Part shown: piece after piece, positions 52,726 to 61,594 of the stretch | Layout of the letters: each line of letters opens with the position of its first letter | Numbering within the stretch: position 1 is the first letter of the stretch | From: Thermohalobaculum sp039028795 | GTDB taxonomy: Bacteria > Pseudomonadota > Alphaproteobacteria > Rhodobacterales > Rhodobacteraceae | DNA length: 64,000 nt | Assembly: GCA_039028795.1 (NCBI GenBank) | Contig: JBCCHJ010000012.1 | Location: forward strand, 1 to 64,000 | Direction: 5' to 3' | Program-made: the position numbers and the translations under genes | The notes under the pieces: model-generated | Databases searched by the model: none | What the model saw: only the letters and a program-made list of their open reading frames with translations | What the model was told of the DNA's origin: nothing

Positions 52726-53444
52726 GCCTCGGCCCCAGTCAGCGCCAGGAATGCATCAGATAACGTCTTATCTCCGGCGATCTCTGCGGCTTGGCCATGG
52801 GCCAAGATCTTTCCCTGGTGCAGCACGTGTACGGGATCATCCGGTGCAACCTCGTCGATCAGATGCGTGGTCCAAAGAACGCCTAAACCTTCTTCAGCCG
52901 TCATTCGGTGCAGGTCTGCGACGATGCCGGTTCGTGATTTTACGTCCAGGCCCACCGTCGCTTCATCGCAGAGTATCAGCCGAGGCCTGTGGAGCAATGC
53001 CCTTGCAATTTCAACACGGCGTTGCTGTCCACCTGACAATCGTGCAGCTTTCTCGCCCATTCGGTCAGCAAGCCCCATTCTCTCCAAGGCGGCTTCCCCC
53101 CGGTTCAGCGCTTCGCGCCGTGGCAGGCCATGCAGCGCGCCCTGGTAGATGATGTTTTGCGCCACCGACAATCCGGGATCCAAGGCTCGACTCTGAAATA
53201 CGACGCCCATGGCTGCCAGGGCGGCCGAAGGCATCTGATTTAAGTCATGGCCGCAAATCTGGATGGTTCCGGACGCTGCGGCAAAAAGCCGGGTTATAAG
53301 GTTGAATAGAGTCGTCTTGCCTGCGCCGTTCACTCCCAGCAGTACAGTGAAAGTACCACTGGTGACATCCAGAGATACTTCGTCCAACGCCACGATCGAT
53401 CCATAGCTGTGCGATACGCCACGAATAGAAAGCGGTGTTGTCAT
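52722..53444 (-). CDS. PQQ-associated ABC transporter ATPase (PedB/LutE-like)
   Basis: 240 aa. Walker A is GVNGAGKTTLF (about 36-46), the signature LSGGQQRRVEIARALL and Walker B LILCDEATVGLD with an H-loop TTHLIDE. The Glu after Walker B is present. It belongs to the ATPase group linked with PQQ-dependent alcohol dehydrogenase systems and powers the adjacent permease. It overlaps the binding-protein gene by four bases. Confidence 0.88.
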   Translation of the reverse strand: MTTPLSIRGVSHSYGSIVALDEVSLDVTSGTFTVLLGVNGAGKTTLFNLITRLFAAASGTIQICGHDLNQMPSAALAAMGVVFQSRALDPGLSVAQNIIYQGALHGLPRREALNRGEAALERMGLADRMGEKAARLSGGQQRRVEIARALLHRPRLILCDEATVGLDVKSRTGIVADLHRMTAEEGLGVLWTTHLIDEVAPDDPVHVLHQGKILAHGQAAEIAGDKTLSDAFLALTGAEA

Positions 53445-54637
53445 CCGAAATCGCAGGCCGTCTCAGGTTCATCGAAACCCAGGGTGTCCAGACGCGATTT
53501 CTGGTGTAGAAACTCTTCTTGTGGTGACACAGTGACAACCAGCTTTGCATCGCCCATGATCACCCCGTGGCGCATTTGATTGTTCCAAGGACGGAAGCTG
53601 AGCGCCAATCCCTTGAAACCCGCGATTTGGAACTGATCGGACAACAAATAGCTTTTCAGCATTTCCGGTTCGGTGCTTCCTGTCCGGGTGACTGCTTCAC
53701 CCAAAGACCGAAAAGCCAGCCAGACAAGGTAATCCTCATCTCGCATGCGCCGCATGGCGAACTTCTCGAACCGGCGTTGCAATTGCGTTGCCCCCCAGCT
53801 TTCATGGCCTGCATGCCACATACTGGCAATCAGCCCGGCATCGCCGACCACGGGCCGCGGATCCCAACCGCGATAGGGCAGATAGTATCCGAAGACTTGG
53901 CTTTCATCTGCGACGACGACCACATCATGGTCGTCTGCGCGCTGCATGAACACCGGGATCTGCTTTTGTACCAGGACATGCCCCGAATCCGTTCGCCGGG
54001 CGCCCCCAGTGTCTTCGAAGACGCGTTCCTCCACAATCTTTGCGCCAAATTTTTTTGCGGCGCGCCGATAAGCGTCGGCCTTAAGACCGTCGATTGGGTG
54101 CGAGCCATGGACCAACATCCAATCCGTCCACTTCTTCCAAACCATGTACTGCGCCAGACCATCGGCGATCTGGGCCCGGCTGGGCGCTACATGCATTACA
54201 TTTGCCCGGCATTCGCCGTTCCGCAGTCGGTCATCTGTGGCCTGCGCATTCAGAACAAGGATGCCATGTTCTGCAGCTTTGTCGGCCAGTGATAGCAAGG
54301 TTTCCGCGCTTGCCATGGCGATGACTGTACCGATGCCTTGATCAACAAGGGAATCGACTTCTGCCTGCAGTGCATCGGACGTGGTTTTGATTTCGACAAC
54401 TTCATAATTTTGACCCAAGAACTGCCCAGTTGTCCGGTTGTCTTTCAGAGCGACTTGGCCCCCGGCGAATCCCAGGTCCTCGGGTGGAAGATCCAGGCGT
54501 GAAATCGGCAGCGGAACGTCGTCGGCAACTTGGATTATTGCCGTTCGCAACAGCACATCTGCCGCAAATGCAGAACCAATCATGGACGTAAACACGAGAC
54601 AGGATACAGCCGTCAGCCGAAAGATCTGGTTTGCCAT
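53441..54637 (-). CDS. PQQ-associated ABC transporter substrate-binding protein (PedA1/LutA-like)
   Basis: 398 aa from the ATG at 54637, with GGGAGGAAA upstream. Signal peptide ends near IGSAFAADV. The mature protein resembles branched-chain amino-acid-type binding proteins but carries the group's own features: TAIIQVADDVPLPISRLDLP, RLRNGECRANVMHVAPSRAQ and YLVWLAFRSLGEAVTR. Relatives in Pseudomonas putida (PedA1) and Methylobacterium (LutA) are required for lanthanide-dependent growth on alcohols. The beta-propeller partner (PedA2/LutD) is not in the window. Confidence 0.85.
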   Translation of the reverse strand: MANQIFRLTAVSCLVFTSMIGSAFAADVLLRTAIIQVADDVPLPISRLDLPPEDLGFAGGQVALKDNRTTGQFLGQNYEVVEIKTTSDALQAEVDSLVDQGIGTVIAMASAETLLSLADKAAEHGILVLNAQATDDRLRNGECRANVMHVAPSRAQIADGLAQYMVWKKWTDWMLVHGSHPIDGLKADAYRRAAKKFGAKIVEERVFEDTGGARRTDSGHVLVQKQIPVFMQRADDHDVVVVADESQVFGYYLPYRGWDPRPVVGDAGLIASMWHAGHESWGATQLQRRFEKFAMRRMRDEDYLVWLAFRSLGEAVTRTGSTEPEMLKSYLLSDQFQIAGFKGLALSFRPWNNQMRHGVIMGDAKLVVTVSPQEEFLHQKSRLDTLGFDEPETACDFG

Positions 54638-54826
54638 CGTTTCCTCCCTGTTCTTGTGATCGATCATCCAGTTTGAAGGGGTTCGGTCAAGGCCATCCGA
54701 GGCATGTTGGCGTTCTTCATATAGAATTTTCGTGCATTCATGCCTGTGGAGTTTGACCGCCCATGCCGACAGGCCTAGAATTATGCTAGGCCTCGGAAAA
54801 ATAAGGAAAAAATAAGGGAGAGTGCG

Positions 54827-55804
54827 GTGCGAAGGACTTATTTTGTCGGCCGAATCTTGGCGACGTTTCTGTGTTGGGGTGTGCTTTCTTCAGCCCCAAT
54901 TTCGAACGCTCGCGCCGATGTTCCAACGGTCCGCGTCGCGGTCTTGAAGTTTGGAACCGTGAACTGGTTGCTCGATACGGTTTTGCACAACAAACTGGAC
55001 GAAAAAGAAGGCGTGAAGCTTGAGGTCGTACCCCTTGCTGGGAAGGCCGCGACGGCCATCGCATTCCAATCTGGCGATGCTGATATGCTGGTCACCGATT
55101 GGATCTGGGCCATGCGCCAGCGATCCCGTGAAAAGGCGCTATTATTCCATCCATATTCCCGGGCCTTGGGCGCGTTGGTGACCAAAGACATTACTGATCT
55201 ATGCGCTCTGCCCGGACAAACCATCGGCGTGGTTGGTGGAGAGTTGGACAAAAGCTGGTTGGTCCTGCAGGCCTTGGCCGACAGACGTTGCGATATAGAC
55301 CTGGCTGGCGAAACCAAGGCGCTTTATGGCGCGCCCCCGTTGATGAGCCGGCAGTTGGAAGACGGCGCGGTCGCCGCCGTTTCAACTTATTGGCATTTCG
55401 TCGCAAAACTTGAGGCAAAAGGGATGATGCCGATCGTGCGTGTCTCCGAAGCGTTGACTGATCTTGGCATTTCGCCCGCCCCGCCTCTGATTGGCTTTGT
55501 TTGGGACACCGATCGGACGGAAGCTGAAGCAGCAGAGGCCTTGATCAGCGCCATTGACGCGGCCGGTCAAATACTGGCGGAAAGCGACGATGCATGGAGC
55601 CGCCTTCGCCCGTTGATGCGAGCGAAGTCCGATGCAGAGTTCGTGGCACTAAGGGATGCGTATCGCGCCGGAACTCCGAACGAATGGACCACGGCCGAAA
55701 CCGCAAGCGCCCAGAAGCTCTATGATCTGCTGACTAAACGTGCGGGCAAAGCCTTCACCGACCAGGCCGGACCATTCGACCCAACCGTTTTCCCCGGAAA
55801 TTGA
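54827..55804 (+). CDS. NitT/TauT-type ABC transporter substrate-binding protein
   Basis: 325 aa from a GTG at 54827 with AGGGAG upstream. Signal peptide to about residue 29 (ISNARA). The mature fold is SsuA/ThiY-like: VRVAVLKFGTVNWLLDTVLH, FQSGDADMLVTDWIWAMRQ and a conserved ALYGAPPLMSRQLEDGAVAA. Such proteins bind sulfonates, pyrimidines or other small anions. In quinoprotein gene neighbourhoods related proteins recur, so the ligand may be PQQ-related, a metal chelate or a substrate. It is divergent from the PedA1-like gene. Confidence 0.82.
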   Translation: MRRTYFVGRILATFLCWGVLSSAPISNARADVPTVRVAVLKFGTVNWLLDTVLHNKLDEKEGVKLEVVPLAGKAATAIAFQSGDADMLVTDWIWAMRQRSREKALLFHPYSRALGALVTKDITDLCALPGQTIGVVGGELDKSWLVLQALADRRCDIDLAGETKALYGAPPLMSRQLEDGAVAAVSTYWHFVAKLEAKGMMPIVRVSEALTDLGISPAPPLIGFVWDTDRTEAEAAEALISAIDAAGQILAESDDAWSRLRPLMRAKSDAEFVALRDAYRAGTPNEWTTAETASAQKLYDLLTKRAGKAFTDQAGPFDPTVFPGN

Positions 55805-55811
55805 GAACGCG

Positions 55812-56552
55812 GTGCCCGGATCCCGTTCAACTTGGGCTTTGATCTCCCTTGCTGGGCTGGTTGCCGTTTGGACGGCGGCAGCTGTTGTTTTGCAAAGCGA
55901 TGTGCTGCCGGGGCCTATGGCTGTTTGGGACGCGGGATTGCGCGAAGGTTGGGAATTTTTCTGGCATCAAGGCGTGACGCTGGCCCGGGTTGCATCGGCA
56001 TTTCTGTTGGCCATGGCAATCGGTTCTGCCATCGGTATCGCGATGGGAATGAGCGATGTTACGGACAGGGTCTTTGGTGGTTGGCTGATCTTTTTCCTGA
56101 ACCTGCCGGCCTTGGTCACCATCGTGCTCTGCTATGTCTGGTTTGGCTTAATCGAGGTTGCGGCAATCGCGGCGGTGGCCATCAACAAAATTCCGAATGT
56201 CGCCGCCACACTGCGTGAAGGCGGACGCGCGCTAAGCAAAGACCTAGCCGAAATGGCGCAAGTCTATGGACTTACGTGGATGGATCGGATGCGGCACGTG
56301 GTACTGCCGCAATTGGCTCCGTTTTTTGCAGTTGCCGCCCGAAACGGCTTGGCCCTGGTTTGGAAGATCGTCCTGGTAGTTGAGCTTTTGGGAAGACCGA
56401 ATGGCGTAGGCTTCCAAATCCATGCACAGTTTCAATTATTCGATGTCGCGGCAATACTGGCTTATGCCCTGGGGTTTATCGTCATTGTGCAGATAATCGA
56501 ACTTGGCATTCTAGGCCCATGGGAAAGGGCGGCCAATAGGTGGCGGAGATGA
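55812..56552 (+). CDS. NitT/TauT-type ABC transporter permease
   Basis: 246 aa from a GTG at 55812, seven bases after the binding-protein stop. A start inside the previous gene is possible but adds a Pro-rich, non-conserved stretch. About six membrane helices; the EAA loop reads EGGRALSKDLAEMAQVYG. It forms the channel of the transporter. The stop overlaps the ATPase start. Confidence 0.83.
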   Translation: MPGSRSTWALISLAGLVAVWTAAAVVLQSDVLPGPMAVWDAGLREGWEFFWHQGVTLARVASAFLLAMAIGSAIGIAMGMSDVTDRVFGGWLIFFLNLPALVTIVLCYVWFGLIEVAAIAAVAINKIPNVAATLREGGRALSKDLAEMAQVYGLTWMDRMRHVVLPQLAPFFAVAARNGLALVWKIVLVVELLGRPNGVGFQIHAQFQLFDVAAILAYALGFIVIVQIIELGILGPWERAANRWRR

Positions 56553-57229
56553 GTGCACTGGATATAGATATCCGTGCGAAATGGTTCGACGGAGAGCAGG
56601 TTCTGGGCCATGTTCAGGCCGAAGTGCCGTTGGGCCAGCGTGTTGCCCTTCTGGGCCCCTCGGGAATAGGCAAAAGCACCCTTCTGGCGCTGATCAGTGG
56701 GACTGACAAAACCTTCGAGGGTTCGGTCCAACGCCCCAGCGGACGACTGGCAATGATCTTTCAGACGCCGCGCCTTCTGCCATGGCGTACACTGGTTCAG
56801 AACATAATCCTGGTTCCGGGTGCGGAGGACGAGTCAAAGGCGCGTGCCTTACTGGCGGATGTCGGTCTTGAGAATGCTTCGGATTCCCATCCCGAAAAGG
56901 TCTCGCTTGGCATGCAGCGTCGTGCAGCAATTGCCCGTGCGATGGCCGTTTCACCTAGCACTTTGTTGATGGATGAGCCGCTCGTGTCCCTAGACCCGGA
57001 AGCCGCTGTCGAGATGCGACGGCTACTTGTGAAGGCAATGGACCGAACGGCAGCTACCGCCATGTTCGCAACCCACGACCGTTTCGAGGCGCTGACGCTT
57101 GCGGATCGGGTTTTGGAACTCGGCGGAAGCCCAGCCCGTATCATCCGCGATCGTGTCTCTCCCTTGGCACGCTCGGAACGAACAGCCGAGCCGGTATCGG
57201 CGTTGGTCGAGGAATGGTTCGGTGCCTAG
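56549..57229 (+). CDS. NitT/TauT-type ABC transporter ATPase
   Basis: 226 aa from the ATG at 56549, coupled to the permease stop. Walker A is LGPSGIGKSTLL, the Q-loop is IFQTPRLLPWRTL and Walker B is TLLMDEPLVSLDP. The signature motif is unusual: VSLGMQRRAAIARA in place of LSGGQxQR. It retains the RRAAIARA helix. The stop overlaps the kinase gene, tying transport to signalling. Confidence 0.87.
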   Translation: MSALDIDIRAKWFDGEQVLGHVQAEVPLGQRVALLGPSGIGKSTLLALISGTDKTFEGSVQRPSGRLAMIFQTPRLLPWRTLVQNIILVPGAEDESKARALLADVGLENASDSHPEKVSLGMQRRAAIARAMAVSPSTLLMDEPLVSLDPEAAVEMRRLLVKAMDRTAATAMFATHDRFEALTLADRVLELGGSPARIIRDRVSPLARSERTAEPVSALVEEWFGA

Positions 57230-58823
57230 TCGCGCAGGATCATCCCTCCGGCTTAGGCTAATTGTCGGTGCGGCGGTTATCGCCTTGATTGCCGTTTTTG
57301 CCGCTGGACTTGCGGTTTGGGGCACCACCACGACGTCACGACTGATCGAAAGGGCCGCAACTGCACAGATCCGCATTGATTTGCTGTCCGCGCTTTCTGC
57401 TCGTGTCAGCGACTATGCCGTTGTCGCGGTTGAAACCACAAAGCCATCAGTTCCTAAATCCGCACGCGATGCGCGGCTGGCCTCGCAACAGTCCCAGGTT
57501 GAAGCTGCCTTTGCCAGTGTTGACCGGGCGCTGGTCGCAGCCGTCGAAGAGTCCAAGGCTGATGGCGAAGAAGAACAGATGCGGCGTGCGACCCGTTCCC
57601 TGGGGGTCGCAAGGATGCGGGCCCAGTTCCAGTCCTTGTCACAAGCGGTCGATCAGACTGACGAGTCATCGGCACTGCGCGTGCATCTGGATGGATTCGC
57701 AACTCGATTCTCACCGCTGGTTAATGAGGCGATCGCCGAAGAACAACGGGATCGAAATGGATCGCGCGCCGCAGTCGATAAGTTGCAAGCAAAGCTAATC
57801 CCAATGGCAGTCATTCTGGCAGTGATCGCGCTGGGTCTGGTGGTGCTTTTCTATGTGTTTTTGGTACGGCCGTTGACCAGACAATTGTCACATATCCGAT
57901 CAGCTGCTGCAGTGATCGGCGAAGGAAATTTCGAGGTCCAGCTTCCGCCAACCAGTAGTCGCGAACTAAATCATGTCTTCAGCGAACTCAGTCGAACAGC
58001 GGACCGGTTGAAGGACCGCAAGATCGAAGTTGATCGCAACCGGTCAGAGCTGAACCAGATAATCGCTGCCCGCACCTCGGAACTGGAAGATGCAAACGAA
58101 CGTTTGTCCCGAATTGATCAAGACCGGCGCAGATTCTTTGCTGATGTTGGCCATGAATTGCGGACACCGCTGACCGTGATTCTGGCTGAGTCTGAACTGG
58201 GGCTGCAGGGGCCCTTGGACCCTGAGGATGCCAGCGAGTCGTTGAAAGTGATCCATGCCAGGGCCAAACGTTTGAACCGGCGCATAGACGATCTGCTGCG
58301 CGTTGCTCGATCGGAAACGGGCGAGATCCAGCTGGATCCGCTTCCGTTTGACTTGGCAGTGTGCGCCGAAAATGCCGTGGCCGACGTGGCCACCCTTGCA
58401 AAGCGACGCGGGATAAGTCTGGAAACGGATTTGCCGCCTTCCCCCGCGACCGGTGACAGTGATTGGTGCAGGCAAGTGATCAGCGGTTTGATCGAAAACG
58501 CATTGAAGCATGCGGCAAGCGGAAGTGTGGTAGAAGTTGCAACCGTGGCAAAAGCAGATCAGGCAACACTGACCGTCACGGATGATGGGCCGGGCTTAAC
58601 GGAAAAGGAAATCGAAACTGTCTTCAATCGCTTTGCCCAAGGTTCGCGCGAGGCGATGGGCTCGGGCTTCGGTGTGGGCTTAGCTCTGGCACGCTGGGTG
58701 ATTGAAGGACAGTCGGGCACGATTGATCTTTTCAGCCCGGCCCTCAGTATCCCGCGTGGTGCCAAATCAGCGGGCCGCGGCGTCACCGTTAAAATATCCC
58801 TTCCGGGGGGACCAAGCTCATGA
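57222..58823 (+). CDS. membrane histidine kinase
   Basis: 533 aa from a GTG at 57222, overlapping the ATPase stop by eight bases. TM1 is about residues 11-33; a helical periplasmic sensor region (about 35-190) follows, then TM2 (about 195-216). The HAMP domain comes next, then HisKA with H311 in DVGHELRTPLT. The HATPase domain has N (GLIENALKHA), G1 (DDGPGL), F (FNRFAQG) and G2 (GSGFGVGLALA) boxes. Its coupling to a transporter suggests that it senses the transported ligand or transporter state. Confidence 0.9.
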   Translation: MPSRAGSSLRLRLIVGAAVIALIAVFAAGLAVWGTTTTSRLIERAATAQIRIDLLSALSARVSDYAVVAVETTKPSVPKSARDARLASQQSQVEAAFASVDRALVAAVEESKADGEEEQMRRATRSLGVARMRAQFQSLSQAVDQTDESSALRVHLDGFATRFSPLVNEAIAEEQRDRNGSRAAVDKLQAKLIPMAVILAVIALGLVVLFYVFLVRPLTRQLSHIRSAAAVIGEGNFEVQLPPTSSRELNHVFSELSRTADRLKDRKIEVDRNRSELNQIIAARTSELEDANERLSRIDQDRRRFFADVGHELRTPLTVILAESELGLQGPLDPEDASESLKVIHARAKRLNRRIDDLLRVARSETGEIQLDPLPFDLAVCAENAVADVATLAKRRGISLETDLPPSPATGDSDWCRQVISGLIENALKHAASGSVVEVATVAKADQATLTVTDDGPGLTEKEIETVFNRFAQGSREAMGSGFGVGLALARWVIEGQSGTIDLFSPALSIPRGAKSAGRGVTVKISLPGGPSS

Positions 58824-59491
58824 ATGACCACCGTAAAAACGTTCTGATCGTCGAGGACGATGAAGATATTGCCGCCGCTGTCTCCCGCGGCCTGCGCCGT
58901 GAAGGATATATGGTATCTGTCGCAACAGATCTGCCCACGGCGCGGGCTGCATTGGAACATGGCTATGATGCCGCCATTGTCGATGCGATGTTGGGTCAGG
59001 ATCGGGGCGAAGACCTTATCCGAGAAATCCGCGCCGCTGGCATGCGCCTTCCTATCGTAATGCTCAGCGCTTTATCTGGCGTCGAAGATCGGGCTCGCGG
59101 CTTGGAGGCCGGTGCGGACGATTATGTCGCCAAACCGTTTGAGTTCGCAGAACTGGTCACAAGACTGCGCGTGCAAGAAAACCGCCGCGGCACCAATGGT
59201 GACGAATTGACGGTTGATCACGATCGCAGGCAGGTCCAGCGCGGGGTGCACACCGCGACACTGACGCAGCGCGAATTGGATCTTTTGGACCATCTCTTAG
59301 TGCATGCAGAGCAGGTTCTGACCCGCGGTGAGATCTTCGATGCGCTTTGGTTGCAGGAAGGCGGATCGGCAGAGAACGTAGTGGACGTCTACATCGGATA
59401 TCTTCGGCGAAAGCTGGGACCGCTGGATAAGTTTGGGATAGAGATCAAAACTGTTCGCGGCAGGGGATTTCTTCTGACGCGGAATGGATAA
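58820..59491 (+). CDS. OmpR-family response regulator
   Basis: 223 aa. Receiver domain with acidic pocket (VEDDED 11-16), phosphoacceptor D55 (AIVDAML) and K105 (VAKPF). The C-terminal winged helix (about 125-221) ends VRGRGFLLTRNG. It is coupled to the kinase gene by a four-base overlap. Likely targets are the surrounding quinoprotein genes, but no binding motif could be fixed. Confidence 0.92.
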   Translation: MNDHRKNVLIVEDDEDIAAAVSRGLRREGYMVSVATDLPTARAALEHGYDAAIVDAMLGQDRGEDLIREIRAAGMRLPIVMLSALSGVEDRARGLEAGADDYVAKPFEFAELVTRLRVQENRRGTNGDELTVDHDRRQVQRGVHTATLTQRELDLLDHLLVHAEQVLTRGEIFDALWLQEGGSAENVVDVYIGYLRRKLGPLDKFGIEIKTVRGRGFLLTRNG

Positions 59492-59506
59492 CAAAGAGGA
59501 CGTAAT

Positions 59507-60184
59507 ATGATTGGTTTCTACAAAGCGCGCCTGTCCGGCGTCGCGGCAGGTGTTGTCGGAGCGGTCATTGCGAACCTCGCCTTCGCAGGTCCGGCTAGCG
59601 AGCGCGTGTTTTCGCGGAAGGCTCTGGACTTATTGTCCGTCGGACAATTGGTCGAATATTCGCACACTCGAGGTGGGACTGCCGGAGAGGCGGTAAACCC
59701 GATTTCCGATGGTCAGATCCGTGTTCAAGTTCAGACAGCAAACGATGGAAGTCGTGAGGCCGAAGTGACGATGGGTGCTCCAGGAAAGCTGCGCCCGGTC
59801 AGTGTCTGGCCTGCCTCTGCCGGGAACCCGATTCTGCCGATTTTTCTTGAATCTGCGCTGCGATCGATGTCGAACGCAACAGGCGGCAGCACATTCTATA
59901 TCCGAAACCGGATCAAGGACGCTTTGGGAACTGGAGGTACGATAACAACGGTTACATTAGACGTGGACGGCGCTTCGGTCGAAGCCCAGGAAATTGTTTT
60001 TGCGCTCTTTGAAAACGACAAGAACAGAGATCGTATGGGGGCTTTTGCCGATATGACGCTGACGTTTGTTGTTTCTGAACAGACACCAGGTGATATCATT
60101 CGGTTCACCGCTGAAACTGGTGATGGAGATACCGCCTACCGTGAAGAGATCGCCTTTCAGGGCGTTGGAAGCACTAAGGAGTGA
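59507..60184 (+). CDS. exported protein of unknown function
   Basis: 225 aa. Signal peptide to about residue 27 (GAVIANLAFA). The mature part is beta-rich: LVEYSHTRGG, SDGQIRVQVQTANDG, an acidic DKNRDRMGAFADMTLTFVV segment and a C-terminal YREEIAFQGVG strand. No known family recognised. It starts 15 bases after the response regulator and continues the same operon, so a periplasmic role in the quinoprotein system is likely. Confidence 0.65.
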   Translation: MIGFYKARLSGVAAGVVGAVIANLAFAGPASERVFSRKALDLLSVGQLVEYSHTRGGTAGEAVNPISDGQIRVQVQTANDGSREAEVTMGAPGKLRPVSVWPASAGNPILPIFLESALRSMSNATGGSTFYIRNRIKDALGTGGTITTVTLDVDGASVEAQEIVFALFENDKNRDRMGAFADMTLTFVVSEQTPGDIIRFTAETGDGDTAYREEIAFQGVGSTKE

Positions 60185-60188
60185 TCAG

Positions 60189-60530
60189 ATGCGTTTCAGC
60201 TCAATCGCATTGTTTTTGTTGGCTGGCGTTTCGGCGAAAGCACAGGTTCCCGTACTCAACGACTATCCCACGGCGGCACGAGCCGACTACGTTTTTGGGT
60301 GTATGGCGGCCAACGGGCAATCACGCGACGTGTTGCAGAAATGCGCTTGTTCGGTCGATGTGATCGCTTCAATTCTGACCTATGAGGATTATGTTGCTGG
60401 AGAAACAGTTTTGCGGATGCGCCAGGGTCAGGGCGAACGCATGGCGATTTTCCGAACAGCCGAAGGGCCCAAGAGCGCAGTAACCGAACTGCGGCGCGCC
60501 CAGGCAGAAGCAGAGATCAGATGCTTTTAA
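60189..60530 (+). CDS. small exported cysteine-containing protein
   Basis: 113 aa from the ATG at 60189, four bases after the previous stop. Signal peptide to about residue 18 (LLAGVSAKAQ). The mature part has four Cys: FGCMAANGQ, then QKCACSVDVIASIL, and a final IRCF. The CxC and paired cysteines suggest disulfides or metal binding. Homologues seem to accompany PQQ gene clusters, but I know no function. It is the last gene before the terminator at 60563. Confidence 0.65.
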   Translation: MRFSSIALFLLAGVSAKAQVPVLNDYPTAARADYVFGCMAANGQSRDVLQKCACSVDVIASILTYEDYVAGETVLRMRQGQGERMAIFRTAEGPKSAVTELRRAQAEAEIRCF

Positions 60531-60562
60531 AGTCGAATGTTCGGATTAGAGACCGGATAAGG

Positions 60563-60596
60563 AAAAACCCCGCGCCGGCATGGCACGGGGCTCTTT
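60563..60596. terminator. bidirectional intrinsic terminator
   Basis: A 9-bp stem with one mismatch pairs 60568-60576 (CCCCGCGCC) with 60582-60590 (GGCACGGGG) around a GGCAT loop. A run of five A precedes it and CTCTTTT follows, so it should stop transcription from both the plus-strand operon and the convergent SoxYZ-like gene. Confidence 0.85.
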
Positions 60597-60612
60597 TGGA
60601 ACGACCGGCAAG

Positions 60613-61428
60613 TCAGGTATCGCTGCCGATCGTGAATTCCTTCTCGTACCGATTACCATCTGTGTCTTCAGCAACGACGCGGAAAACACCGGCCTGGTTG
60701 GGAATGTATGAGAAGCGGAAAACCGGATCCTCGGATATTGAGATGCCGCCTTCCATGCTGAACAACTTCTCTTCGCCCTGGAAGACCTGCATTTCTTGAA
60801 TGAAGAAGGCTGGGATAAACAACTGCGTAAGCTGGTTGCGTTGCATGCCCGAATAATTCGGATGCCGGATCATGACTTGTGCCTGCTGGCGGATGGTCGC
60901 ATTTTCTGAGGCTGCTGCATCGAAAACCTTAAGGCGCATTTTGCCGGCAGCGGCCAGCGAACTATCCATGTCCTTCAATGCCGGTGCCGAGCATCCGCCA
61001 GATGCTTTGACGAACCGCCCGTTCATATAGGTTTTGCCGCCTGCTGTTTCGGCGATCACCCTAAGGTTGGAGTACTGATCGATGCGTACGCGTGTCTCTA
61101 AATCCAGATGTCCAATCCCGTCTTCCAGATTGAACTCGGCCACAACGGGAGCAGGGTTTTCATCGACCACAATGGTTAGACGTGTGATCTGCTCGCCCGA
61201 TGTTGGGTTCTGTTTGATGTGAACAGGAACTGTCGCTGCGTCGTGGGCCCGATAGGGGGCGTCGACGGTGAAAAGCGAGGCGCCATCCAAAATCGTTGCG
61301 TCGCCGACAACCTCCTCACGCAAGTAGGTCCAAGACTCGCCGTCTTTCAGAGGGTTCTTTATTTCTTCTGCATGGGCATGAAAGACGGACAATGCCAGTG
61401 CGAGGGCCGCTAAATTAACTGACCTCAT
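60613..61428 (-). CDS. quinoprotein-associated fused SoxYZ-like carrier
   Basis: 271 aa. Signal peptide to about residue 20 (FHAHAEE). Residues 25-150 resemble SoxY and include the carrier cysteine C146 in ASGGCSAPA, the counterpart of the SoxY GGCGG arm. Residues about 155-265 resemble SoxZ (MIRHPNYSGMQRNQ, PAFFIQEMQVFQGEEKLFSM, FSYIPNQAGVFRVVAEDTDG). The fused form without other sox genes belongs to a group that co-occurs with PQQ dehydrogenases. It probably carries a sulfur-bound intermediate in a periplasmic relay with the metallohydrolase at 61595. Confidence 0.85.
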   Translation of the reverse strand: MRSVNLAALALALSVFHAHAEEIKNPLKDGESWTYLREEVVGDATILDGASLFTVDAPYRAHDAATVPVHIKQNPTSGEQITRLTIVVDENPAPVVAEFNLEDGIGHLDLETRVRIDQYSNLRVIAETAGGKTYMNGRFVKASGGCSAPALKDMDSSLAAAGKMRLKVFDAAASENATIRQQAQVMIRHPNYSGMQRNQLTQLFIPAFFIQEMQVFQGEEKLFSMEGGISISEDPVFRFSYIPNQAGVFRVVAEDTDGNRYEKEFTIGSDT

Positions 61429-61594
61429 GATCCTTTCCTCCGAATTTATGCGTCGGCTGCCAGCCGGTTATGGCTAAGACCGTATAGAAACTTAGAATAA
61501 TTTTCCAGTGATCACGTGTTGTTTAACACCACCATGTGGATAACAGCGTCAACGATTGGGTTACAGGGAAACAGATTCACGTTAAAAAGCTGAT

